Made by a program: the position numbers and the translations under genes. The notes under the pieces were generated by a model, which saw only the letters and a list, made by a program, of their open reading frames with translations, was not told the DNA's origin and did no database searches. From Patescibacteria group bacterium (lineage in GTDB: Bacteria > Patescibacteriota > Minisyncoccia > Phycocordibacterales > UBA9973), in contig JAHIVA010000018.1 of the NCBI GenBank assembly GCA_018816985.1, positions 1-36,848 of the forward strand: 36,848 nt of DNA, in the 5' to 3' direction. Below are positions 8,913 to 17,337 of the stretch, piece after piece; the first letter of the stretch is position 1, and every line of letters starts with the position of its first letter.

Positions 8913-9614
8913 TTGATGGGCCTTATTATAAAAACAACTACCAAGCCAGAAGAGGCTGCGAATTTTATTGCTTTTTCGATTTTAAAGCAATTGGAATTAG
9001 GCAAACGTGTTTTATTTTTCGTGACTGGAGGCTCGTCTATTGCCGTTGGCGTAAAAATTGCGGAACTTTTATGTGCTTATCCAAAGCAAGACTTAATTAA
9101 AAATCTAACTATTACCTTAACTGATGAAAGATACGGACCGTTGGGTCATAAAGATTCAAATTGGCAACAATTACTGGAAAAAGGTTTTAATCTTCTGGGG
9201 GCGAAACTTATCCCTATTTTAAATGGAGAAAGTCGTGATGATACAGTAAAAAATTTTAACGAAATTCTTCATCAGGAATTCAGGGTAGCAGAGTACAAAA
9301 TTGGTTTATTTGGCATTGGGGCAGACGGGCATACGGCGGGAATCTTGCCGGAGTCCGAAGCGGTAAATTCTGCCGATTTGGCTTATGGTTACGATACTCC
9401 GACTTTTTCCCGTATTACTTTGACTCCAGAAGCGATAGAAAAATTAGATGAAGCAGTGGTCTGGGTTCAAGGCGAAAATAAATGGAGTGTCTTGGAAGAT
9501 TTGGAAAAAAATGATATTAATATTACTAAACAACCGGCGCAGATTTTAAAAAGAGTTTCATTATTGACAATATTTACTGATTATAGTGAACATACTACAA
9601 ATGGAAAACAATAA
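8913..9614 (+). CDS. pgl: 6-phosphogluconolactonase (DevB/SOL family)
   Basis: VLFFVTGGSSIAVGVKIAE, LTDERYGPLGHKDSNWQQL, FGIGADGHTAGILPES. Confidence 0.88.
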   Translation: MMGLIIKTTTKPEEAANFIAFSILKQLELGKRVLFFVTGGSSIAVGVKIAELLCAYPKQDLIKNLTITLTDERYGPLGHKDSNWQQLLEKGFNLLGAKLIPILNGESRDDTVKNFNEILHQEFRVAEYKIGLFGIGADGHTAGILPESEAVNSADLAYGYDTPTFSRITLTPEAIEKLDEAVVWVQGENKWSVLEDLEKNDINITKQPAQILKRVSLLTIFTDYSEHTTNGKQ

Positions 9615-10635
9615 AACAACTTACATAATTTTTGGTGCCTCCGGGGATTTGTCAAAGCGTTATTTAATGCCGGCCATTCTGAATATGCAAAAGATGGATT
9701 ATGTGGGTGCGGTAATTCTAATTTCCCGTAAAGATTATGGCAATTTAAGAAATTTAATTAAAGAGAGTGGAGAAAAAATATTTCATCTAGCAATCCCTCC
9801 CGAGGCTGTACCAGAGGCTGTTTATCTAATCAGTAATAATTTCGGCAAGGATAATATAAAAATAATGCTTGAAAAACCTTTTGGTAACGATTTAAAATCT
9901 GCGCAAAATCTAGTACAGCATATTGATAAATATTTTTCTGAGCAGCAAATTTATCGAGTTGACCATTATTTGGCGAAAGAATCTTTAAAAAAGGTAATTG
10001 CTGAAAAATGGTCCAAAGAAAATATTACCAGCATTGAAATAATTATTAGCGAAAAAATAGACATAGAGGGACGAGTTAATTTTTATGAACAAATGGGTGC
10101 TCTGCGGGATGTGGTACAAAGTCATCTTTTACAAATGGTCGCCGTGGTTCTTTCTGGAAGTTTTGAAACGGTTCGCCGACAGGAAACCTTAAAAAACTTG
10201 CAAATTGTTTGCGATGTCAGAAAACACGAATGCATCAAGAGAGGACAATATGAGGGTTATCGCAAAGAAGTAAATAACTCAAATAGCCTGACCGAAACAT
10301 TTGTCTCAATTAATTTGGTATCAAATGAACCCGCTTGGCGCGGAGTATCAATAGTTCTTTCTACTGGTAAAGCTTTAGAAGAAAAGTTGACGCAAATAAA
10401 AATTAAATATAAAGATGCTGGTGAGAAGATTTTTAATATAGAGCATGAACCAGAGGCCTACGAGCGAGTTATAAAAGCCACTATTTCTGGGAACCACAAT
10501 TTGTTCATTTCCAGCGAGGAAGTACTTGAAAGTTGGAGAATTCTTAACGCTATTCAAAAAACTTGGGAGGGGAATAAGGATGATTTGATAATTTACAAAA
10601 AAGGAAGCACTATAAACGAGGTGACGAGTCAATAA
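9601..10635 (+). CDS. zwf: Glucose-6-phosphate 1-dehydrogenase-like protein (short form)
   Basis: IIFGASGDLSKR, IMLEKPFGNDLKSA, IYRVDHYLAKE, EPAWRGVSIVLSTGKAL, YERVIKATISGNHNLFISSEEVLESWRI; follows pgl. ORF track starts at 9586; Met at 9601 (MENNKTT) preferred. Confidence 0.85.
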   Translation: MENNKTTYIIFGASGDLSKRYLMPAILNMQKMDYVGAVILISRKDYGNLRNLIKESGEKIFHLAIPPEAVPEAVYLISNNFGKDNIKIMLEKPFGNDLKSAQNLVQHIDKYFSEQQIYRVDHYLAKESLKKVIAEKWSKENITSIEIIISEKIDIEGRVNFYEQMGALRDVVQSHLLQMVAVVLSGSFETVRRQETLKNLQIVCDVRKHECIKRGQYEGYRKEVNNSNSLTETFVSINLVSNEPAWRGVSIVLSTGKALEEKLTQIKIKYKDAGEKIFNIEHEPEAYERVIKATISGNHNLFISSEEVLESWRILNAIQKTWEGNKDDLIIYKKGSTINEVTSQ

Positions 10636-11323
10636 TTCTTTGTTTGAAAGTTTTTCCGACTACGATTCCGATAACAATCCCAACCAAGGCTCCAGCGACA
10701 AAATCTGAAAACCAATGGATGGTCATGGATATTCCAAGGCCGATATATAATACATAGATTAAAGCTAAAGTTTTAATTATTTTATTTTTTGAATAAAGTG
10801 CCCACAAGGTGAAAGCCATAGCGAAAGCGATAGTTGTGTGAGAAGACGGCCAGCCCCAAAATATTCCTCCACGAAAAAGTCCAAATTGAAAGATATGCGA
10901 TGTGTCCAAAAGAGACATACTTAAAGGGGGGCGTGGTGTTATGTCAATAATAAGATTATCTAAATGATTTAAGGGTGGAGCTATTCTACCAGTAAAAATT
11001 TTATAAAATGTTGAAACAAGATAACCGAGTATGACTGCTTGTCCCAAAGCAAATCCGGTATTTAAAAGCTTAATATTCTTGCGTATTTTTCCATAACCTA
11101 AAATAACAATTGGTACCAAGATGGGGAAAAGGCCACCAATGAGAGCAGCTGAAAATAAAACAAAAGATAAACGACTGTCTGCGAAAAATTGAAAATATTT
11201 CCAATCAAAACCGGAGACAACAATAATGTAAGTGCTCGCAATGGCTGCCAGATGATAAAGCAAATTGTGGCCCTTAAAAAAATCAACAATATTTTTTTGA
11301 AATTTATAGAAAAGTAACTTCAT
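10610..11323 (-). CDS. PAP2-family phosphatase
   Basis: Multi-TM protein with WGWPSSHTTIAFAMAF and IHWFSDFVAGALVG PAP2 motifs. Confidence 0.87.
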   Translation of the reverse strand: MKLLFYKFQKNIVDFFKGHNLLYHLAAIASTYIIVVSGFDWKYFQFFADSRLSFVLFSAALIGGLFPILVPIVILGYGKIRKNIKLLNTGFALGQAVILGYLVSTFYKIFTGRIAPPLNHLDNLIIDITPRPPLSMSLLDTSHIFQFGLFRGGIFWGWPSSHTTIAFAMAFTLWALYSKNKIIKTLALIYVLYIGLGISMTIHWFSDFVAGALVGIVIGIVVGKTFKQRIIDSSPRL

Positions 11324-11394
11324 GTTTTACTATATCTATATATTGTCATTTTATTCCTTAAAAGACCAGTTTATGCTAGAATAAAAATACAATA

Positions 11395-12543
11395 ATGAAC
11401 AAAAAGGTTTTGATTTATTTAATAATTTTTTTATTTTTGCTGTTTTTTTTATTTTTAGCCTTTCCGGGGTTTTTTAGTAGTGCTGTTTTTTATCAGCAAG
11501 GTAAACAATTAATAAATACAGAGAAAGATAAAAATATAAAAAACGTACCGATTATCCAGCCACTTGATACCGTGCTTTATGACGAGAAGCTGAATGAATT
11601 AGCCAATAATCCACCCGACAAGATTGTTTACGAAACTGTGAAAACTATTGAAAAAGATGCAAATGGCAAATCTATAACAAAAACAACTAAAGTTCCCATT
11701 GATCCTCAGCCAGTTGTAACACATCTTTGGCCGGTAAAAACTATTTATCCGAATGCTGGTGCGATTTTACCATTTTTCCGCATTGTTGCTTATTATGGAA
11801 ATTTATATTCAACTAAAATGGGAGCATTGGGGGAATATTCTGAAGCTCTTATGCTGGAAAAATTAAATACCGAAGTATTTAAATGGAATGTCGCTGACCC
11901 AGCTACTCCGGCGATTCCTGCTTTGCATTATATTGCTGTTGTCGCGCAGAATAGTGCCGGAGCAGACGGTAAGTACAGAACTCGAATGCCTTTTTCTGAA
12001 ATAGACAAAGTTTTAGCGATGGCTGTGAAAATAAATGCGATTGTTTTTCTAGATATACAAGTTGGTTTTTCTACAGTGGAGAAAGAAATTCCATTATTAG
12101 AAAAATATTTAAAAATGCCCCAAGTGCATTTAGGGATTGATCCAGAATTTTCTATGAAGGGTACTATTCGACCCGGGAAAGTTGTTGGGACGTTAGACGC
12201 AACTGATATAAATTTTGCTTCAAACTATTTAGCTAATTTAGTCAGAAAAAACAATCTTACTCCCAAAATCCTAATTATTCACCGTTATACGCAAAAGATG
12301 ATGACTAATTATCAACAAATTAAAATTTTACCTGAAGTTCAGATGGTAATAAATATGGATGGTTGGGGGGGGGAGGCGAAAAAAATAAACACTTATCAGC
12401 AATTTATCTATAAGGAACCTGTGCAATTTACTGGTTTTAAATTATTTTATAAAAATGATGTCTTTGATCCCGGCACGGTCCTAATGACCCCAGAGAATCT
12501 TTTGAAATTAAACCCTCGGCCAATCTATATACAATATCAATAG
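11395..12543 (+). CDS. Secreted/membrane-anchored hypothetical protein, TIM-barrel/glycosyl-hydrolase-like
   Basis: N-terminal TM/signal, then FFRIVAYYGNLYSTKMGALGEY... FLDIQVGFSTVEKEI...VHLGIDPEFSMKG...ILIIHRYTQKMM...VINMDGWGG, suggestive of a (beta/alpha) barrel. Confidence 0.55.
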   Translation: MNKKVLIYLIIFLFLLFFLFLAFPGFFSSAVFYQQGKQLINTEKDKNIKNVPIIQPLDTVLYDEKLNELANNPPDKIVYETVKTIEKDANGKSITKTTKVPIDPQPVVTHLWPVKTIYPNAGAILPFFRIVAYYGNLYSTKMGALGEYSEALMLEKLNTEVFKWNVADPATPAIPALHYIAVVAQNSAGADGKYRTRMPFSEIDKVLAMAVKINAIVFLDIQVGFSTVEKEIPLLEKYLKMPQVHLGIDPEFSMKGTIRPGKVVGTLDATDINFASNYLANLVRKNNLTPKILIIHRYTQKMMTNYQQIKILPEVQMVINMDGWGGEAKKINTYQQFIYKEPVQFTGFKLFYKNDVFDPGTVLMTPENLLKLNPRPIYIQYQ

Positions 12544-12568
12544 AGTGTAGTATAATCCAAATATAAAT

Positions 12569-12970
12569 ATGGATTCTGAACAAGAAAAAAAGGCTTGGCG
12601 AAAAGTGGGACATAAAGAAAGGTTTATAAATACCTTTCGGGGGCTATATGTTTTTTGGATGACAACCAATAGTTTGTTTAGATATATAACCCCTCCGGCG
12701 ATTCTTATTGTAATAATTTTTGGATTTTATTTTAATGTTTCTAAGGTTGAATGGGTCGCGTTAGTTTTAACTATCGGTTTTGTGATAATTTCTGAGATGT
12801 TTAATACCGCCATTGAAATAGACATAGATTTAACCTCTCCCCAATATCATCCTTATGCTAGAGACACGAAAGATGTGGCTGCAGGTGCAGTATTGTTGTC
12901 TATTTTTATCTCAATAATTGTCGGGCTGATTATTTTCTTACCAAAAATTTTATTATATGTTAGTATGTAG
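12569..12970 (+). CDS. dgkA: Diacylglycerol/undecaprenol kinase (DgkA family)
   Basis: FVIISEMFNTAIEIDIDL...ARDTKDVAAGAVLLS matches DgkA signature; three TMs. Confidence 0.85.
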   Translation: MDSEQEKKAWRKVGHKERFINTFRGLYVFWMTTNSLFRYITPPAILIVIIFGFYFNVSKVEWVALVLTIGFVIISEMFNTAIEIDIDLTSPQYHPYARDTKDVAAGAVLLSIFISIIVGLIIFLPKILLYVSM

Positions 12971-12975
12971 ATGTT

Positions 12976-13371
12976 GTGGATAATAATAAAAAAATAAAAA
13001 TCTTTATTCTAATAATAGGTCTTTTAATTTTAGGAACAATTGTGGCCGTATTATTTCAATCAAACAACACCCCCTCGGGACTTGGTAAATATGACGACTT
13101 TGCCACTTGCTTAAAAGACGAAGGCGCCGTTTTTTATGGAGCTTTTTGGTGTAGTCATTGTCAAGCTACTAAAAAGCTTTTTGGTTCTTCTCAAGCATTA
13201 TTGCCATACGTTGAGTGTTCAACTCCTGATGGCCAGAGTCAAGTGCAGGTATGTGCAGATAAAAAAATAGAAATTTACCCAACCTGGGAATTTGCCGATG
13301 GTTCAAGACTTACAGGAGAAGTTTCTATTCAACAGCTTGCTGACAAAACTTCTTGCGTTTTACCTCAATAA
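12976..13371 (+). CDS. Membrane-anchored thioredoxin-like protein (VKOR/DsbA-partner type)
   Basis: N-terminal TM followed by EGAVFYGAFWCSHCQATKKLF (CxxC) and IYPTWEFADGSRLTGEVSIQQLA; GTG start. Confidence 0.8.
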   Translation: MDNNKKIKIFILIIGLLILGTIVAVLFQSNNTPSGLGKYDDFATCLKDEGAVFYGAFWCSHCQATKKLFGSSQALLPYVECSTPDGQSQVQVCADKKIEIYPTWEFADGSRLTGEVSIQQLADKTSCVLPQ

Positions 13372-13378
13372 AAGATAT

Positions 13379-13927
13379 ATGAATTCAATAGATTATTTAA
13401 ATATTTTTCTTGGTTCAGGGGCTATCTTGTTGCAGATTCTTTCGGTAATTGCTTTGGGCTTGCTTTTTTTCCGGCCTAGAGAAAACAGGAAGAATTTCTA
13501 CTTAGATTTTATTGATAAGCATTTTTTAATTTTAGTTTTTTTAATCTCTTTGGCTGCTTCAATCTTTCCTTTAGTTTATTCTGAAATTATTCATTTTATT
13601 CCATGTTATCTGTGCTGGTGGCAAAGAGTTTTTATGTTTCCTCTTCCATTAATGTTCGGGGTGGCGCTTTGGTACAAAGACAGAAAAGTTATTCGTTACG
13701 CTTTACCTCTTCTTTGCGTAGGTTTTCTTATTTCTATTTATCAGAATTTTTTCTATTATTTTGGAGGAGATTCAAATTTGCCGTGTGATGCGTCTGGGGT
13801 GTCCTGTTATCAACATCTAGTCTCTGTTTTCGGGGGATATATTTCAATTCCCATGCTTGCACTGACTGCTTTTTTTACTCTTTTGACCTTGCTTGCAGTG
13901 GCTCATTTTTATAAAAAAGAAAATTAA
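13379..13927 (+). CDS. dsbB: Disulfide bond formation protein DsbB/BdbC
   Basis: Four-TM protein with FIPCYLCWWQRVFMFPL (CxxC) and second Cys pair PCDASGVSC; Met at 13379 preferred over the ORF-track start at 13292. Confidence 0.87.
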   Translation: MNSIDYLNIFLGSGAILLQILSVIALGLLFFRPRENRKNFYLDFIDKHFLILVFLISLAASIFPLVYSEIIHFIPCYLCWWQRVFMFPLPLMFGVALWYKDRKVIRYALPLLCVGFLISIYQNFFYYFGGDSNLPCDASGVSCYQHLVSVFGGYISIPMLALTAFFTLLTLLAVAHFYKKEN

Positions 13928-13964
13928 ATATTTTTTAAGTATTATTAGTAGTTAACTAAAATTT

Positions 13965-14030
13965 ATGGGAAAAGGAAATAATTCATATCGCAAGGACGTC
14001 AAGAAGCCGAAGAAAGCAAAGAAAAAATAA
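13965..14030 (+). CDS. Very small Lys-rich protein (21 aa)
   Basis: MGKGNNSYRKDVKKPKKAKKK* read by eye; stop abuts the next ORF start (14031). Confidence 0.5.
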   Translation: MGKGNNSYRKDVKKPKKAKKK

Positions 14031-14648
14031 TTGGAAATAGAAATGCTGGTGTTTACAAAAAAAGAAGAATCACTAATACGAAAATTAAACACACCAGCCA
14101 AGGTGCAGGATTTTTTGGATGGATTGCCATTTAATTTTGAAAAGGGCGGAGAGACGCTAAAAAGCCCACTTTTTACCCTAAGGGCAAAGAAGGCTCATTG
14201 TTTTGAAGGAGCGCTCCTAGGAGCTTTTATGCTGTTTAGGCAGGGTTTTAGGCCTTATTTGATACACCTCAAGGCCACTAAAGAAGATTTTGACCATGTG
14301 ATTGCTCCATTTAAAATAAAAGGATTTTGGGGAGCTTTGTCTAAAACTAACCATACAGTTCTACGTTATCGTGAGCCGATTTATAAAAATATTAAAGAAT
14401 TGGTTATGTCTTATTTTCATGAATATTTTTTAGATAATGGGCAGAAAACTTTACGGCAATATTCGGCGCTTTTGAATTTAAATAATTTTAAAAATTGGGC
14501 AATCCAAGACATTGATCTTTGGCAGATAGATAAAAAATTAGATAAAATAAAACATTATGATATTGTGCCGAAACATTATATTAGAAAACTTCGCCGAGCG
14601 GACAAGATAGAAATAGAAGCTGGAAAAATTACAGAATACAAAAATTAA
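14031..14648 (+). CDS. Transglutaminase-like/cysteine-protease-fold protein
   Basis: KKAHCFEGALLGAFMLFRQGFRPYLIHLKATKEDFDHVIAPF gives Cys...His arrangement; ATG alternative at 14043. Confidence 0.6.
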   Translation: MEIEMLVFTKKEESLIRKLNTPAKVQDFLDGLPFNFEKGGETLKSPLFTLRAKKAHCFEGALLGAFMLFRQGFRPYLIHLKATKEDFDHVIAPFKIKGFWGALSKTNHTVLRYREPIYKNIKELVMSYFHEYFLDNGQKTLRQYSALLNLNNFKNWAIQDIDLWQIDKKLDKIKHYDIVPKHYIRKLRRADKIEIEAGKITEYKN

Positions 14649-14663
14649 AAGTATAATAAAAAA

Positions 14664-15404
14664 ATGTCATTTTATATTGATAAAATAATAGCAGAGATAC
14701 AAGATAATTTTCTTAATTATCCAATTATAAGAAAAATTAGCAAACACTTTTTTCATGGCGGTTATGCAAAACTTTATGTAGTAACTCCTTATTGGCATGC
14801 CAGTATATCGGAACTTCCAATACGTTTGTTAAAAAGGAGGATATTAAAAGCGGGACATTCTTGTTTAATTTATCAATTTCCCTCCAAGGTTTTATCTGAA
14901 AATGTTCATCTAACAGAGAAATATTTTAAAGAAATACAAGAAGAAATAAGAGAAGATATTAATAATCTAAAAAATAAACATAATTTTTTAGAAGTAATTG
15001 TTGTGGGGATGAGTCTAGGGTGCATTAATGCGTTGATGGTTAGCAATAAAAATAAAAATGTAGATAAATTATCTTTAGTGGTTCCGGGGGATTCGCTGGC
15101 TGATAGTCTATGGAGAAGTATTGGTACAAAAAAATTAAAAAGTAAAATTAAAAAAGAGAATATAAATCTAGAAGAATTGGAAAAAGACTGGAAACGTTTA
15201 GATCCAAAGAATAACATAGATGATTTATTTGATAAAGATATTGAAATTTATTTATCCAAAGCAGATAAGGTAATTCCTTATAAAAATGGTGGTCACCTTA
15301 TTAAAGATATGAAAAACATAGGATTAAATCCTATTTTTTTCAAAAATAATAAATTGGGGCATTATTTGACTATTCTTGAATTTATAATTTTTAAAAAGTT
15401 TTAG
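14664..15404 (+). CDS. Alpha/beta-hydrolase-like protein
   Basis: Nucleophile-elbow-like VIVVGMSLGCINALMVS; late DKVIPYKNGGHL and GHY motifs. Confidence 0.65.
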   Translation: MSFYIDKIIAEIQDNFLNYPIIRKISKHFFHGGYAKLYVVTPYWHASISELPIRLLKRRILKAGHSCLIYQFPSKVLSENVHLTEKYFKEIQEEIREDINNLKNKHNFLEVIVVGMSLGCINALMVSNKNKNVDKLSLVVPGDSLADSLWRSIGTKKLKSKIKKENINLEELEKDWKRLDPKNNIDDLFDKDIEIYLSKADKVIPYKNGGHLIKDMKNIGLNPIFFKNNKLGHYLTILEFIIFKKF

Positions 15405-16951
15405 AAAATACTAAAAATTTTATCTAAAAATCTCATAAACCAATTCTCTTTTTGAATTTCTATTTGTTCTATTTGAGTTGAATCAGGAAGGGGAGTAATG
15501 GCATTTATTGTTGTAGCCGTAAGTATCTCTTTTTTTATAATTTTTTCAGGAGCTTTAATTGCAACCTTAGTGGTTGTAGGAGTTTTTATTTTTACGACAA
15601 GTTTTGGTTTTTCAAATTTTTGCATTATTTGATTCCAGGTTTTACCAGAAAGGGCAGAAACAACATAAACAGTTTCCCAAAGTTTATTAGTTAAAATTTC
15701 ATTTTTTATTCCGCCGTCAGTATCTTGTAAGGTTGCCAAATAATCAAATGGAGAGTTATTATTTTTAATCCAATCTTCCGGTTTTTCACTTAAAGCAAGA
15801 ATGCCTTCTATTACCCAAGCAGTAGAAGAAGCATTATTCCAACCGCCATCATCTTTTTGATTTTGTTTTAAAAATTCTCTTGCTTTTAATAAACTTTTTT
15901 CTACTCCTGGTGCAAGGGAAAAGGACGATAAAGCTTCTATGGCCGCGCCAGTCATATCTACATTACTATCCCAAGAGCCGTCCTCTTTTTGTTTACTCAA
16001 AATAAAATTTAGATTATTAATTATTATTTCATTGGTTTGATTAAAGCCAACATTTTGCAAAACAATTAAAGCAAAAATATCATCATTGTCTTCGTTGGCA
16101 TCACCGAATTGTGTTCCGTCAAAGGTTGCGATTATTTTTTCAATACAATTTTCGCCGTTAGCTTTATATGGATTAAGTCCAAGCGCCAAGAGAGCCATTG
16201 TATGTCTTTCGCAACCTGTCACAGACATGTCTTCCCCATTCGAATCTTCTAAATATTTAATCAATTTTATTGTTTGCTCTTGATGGTTTCCAGAAGCTAA
16301 GGCTAAAGCTGTCCAATCAGTATATAAATTTTCTCCAAAAGATCCGTTTTCTTCTTGTTGTGAAATTATGAATTCAAAAGCTTTTTGCAGATTAAATTTT
16401 GTTTTAATTGTTGTAGCAGGAGTTATTTCAGGAGCAGTTGCTTCAGGGGTGACGGAAATTTCAAAATGGGTGCTAGGTGTCGAAAGCTCACCTAGGCCAT
16501 TGTTTCCAGTAGGCGTAGGTGGTGTTGGATCATCAATTGGATCTATAAAATCAAGAGAAATTAAATCATCTAGCTGGAGCTCATATTGATTCAGCCCAGT
16601 TATCCCCTCTGTTCCATTTAAGGACCAGCTCCAATAATGATAAACATCATTTCCGTCTTGGTCTTTACTGGTATAGCCGGCTATGTCGTCTAGAGAATTT
16701 AAAAAAGCACCCGGAGCCCAGTCCCAATTCCATTCATTTTGAAGGCCAGATTGTTGAATGGCACAATATGCCGTGATTAAAAAAGTACCTACATTGTCGC
16801 TATCACAGGGTGTTACAGTTATATCTTGATCGTAAAGTATGTTCTCTGGTGTTTTTATATTTAAATGTATTAAGGTGTCCGCGTTAGCTGTTCCATAAAA
16901 ACAAAATATAATGAAACTCAATAAAGCTATCTTAATAATTTGATTTTTCAT
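15401..16951 (-). CDS. Secreted DUF4430 + alpha/alpha-barrel (prenyltransferase/transcobalamin-like repeats) protein
   Basis: Signal peptide MKNQIIKIALLSFIIFCFYGTANA; DUF4430-like WSWSLNGTEGITGLNQYELQLDDLISLDF; repeats FIISQQEENGSFGENLYTDWTALALASG, FILSKQKEDGSWDSNVDMTGAAIEALSSF, FLKQNQKDDGGWNNASSTAWVIEGILAL. ORF track starts at 16966. Confidence 0.85.
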   Translation of the reverse strand: MKNQIIKIALLSFIIFCFYGTANADTLIHLNIKTPENILYDQDITVTPCDSDNVGTFLITAYCAIQQSGLQNEWNWDWAPGAFLNSLDDIAGYTSKDQDGNDVYHYWSWSLNGTEGITGLNQYELQLDDLISLDFIDPIDDPTPPTPTGNNGLGELSTPSTHFEISVTPEATAPEITPATTIKTKFNLQKAFEFIISQQEENGSFGENLYTDWTALALASGNHQEQTIKLIKYLEDSNGEDMSVTGCERHTMALLALGLNPYKANGENCIEKIIATFDGTQFGDANEDNDDIFALIVLQNVGFNQTNEIIINNLNFILSKQKEDGSWDSNVDMTGAAIEALSSFSLAPGVEKSLLKAREFLKQNQKDDGGWNNASSTAWVIEGILALSEKPEDWIKNNNSPFDYLATLQDTDGGIKNEILTNKLWETVYVVSALSGKTWNQIMQKFEKPKLVVKIKTPTTTKVAIKAPEKIIKKEILTATTINAITPLPDSTQIEQIEIQKENWFMRFLDKIFSIF

Positions 16952-17306
16952 ATTTCCAAGAGACAATGTCCCCTTGTTTTATTTTATAATCTGAAACGCC
17001 GACTTGCGCTAAAGTACCATTTACATAATAAATCCAATTTCTTTCTCCATTTCCCTTTACTCCATTGATTGCTACAATAAATTTTCCCATTCCGATATAA
17101 TTTTTTTCCGTAAAATTTATTTTTCCTTCGTCGCGTAATTTGCTCATAAAATCATATACACTTACAGGGCTAGCAATTTGATTTTTAAAAATAACTTCAT
17201 TTATTACTATATCTCTAGAAGTTATTTGCGAAGAATAAACAAACAACCCCAAAAAACCTAAAGCAATTAAAATTATTAAAATTATTTTTTTATTATTTTT
17301 ATCCAT
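16932..17306 (-). CDS. Membrane-anchored DUF4430-domain protein
   Basis: N-terminal TM; SVYDFMSKL...GMGKFIVAINGVKGNGERNWIYYVNGTLAQVGVSDYKIKQGDIVSWKYEKS, typical DUF4430 C-terminal motif. Confidence 0.85.
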   Translation of the reverse strand: MDKNNKKIILIILIALGFLGLFVYSSQITSRDIVINEVIFKNQIASPVSVYDFMSKLRDEGKINFTEKNYIGMGKFIVAINGVKGNGERNWIYYVNGTLAQVGVSDYKIKQGDIVSWKYEKSNY

Positions 17307-17311
17307 AAAAC

Positions 17312-17337
17312 AAAAAAAATTCTGCTAAGCAGAATTT
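17312..17337 (-). terminator. Intrinsic terminator, expression platform of the leader RNA
   Basis: Minus strand AAATTCTGC-TTA-GCAGAATTT followed by a T run, immediately before ATG at 17306. Confidence 0.85.

Noticed and set aside
14206-14222. Overlapping palindromes GGAGCGCTCC/GCTCCTAGGAGC in the transglutaminase-like CDS
   Set aside because: Short, loopless palindromes in coding sequence with no second copy noticed.
16473-16495. CTAGGTG-N9-CACCTAG inverted repeat at the interdomain linker of the DUF4430/barrel gene
   Set aside because: Only 7-bp arms with a 9-nt loop, frequent by chance in a window this size; location in the linker is suggestive but not sufficient.
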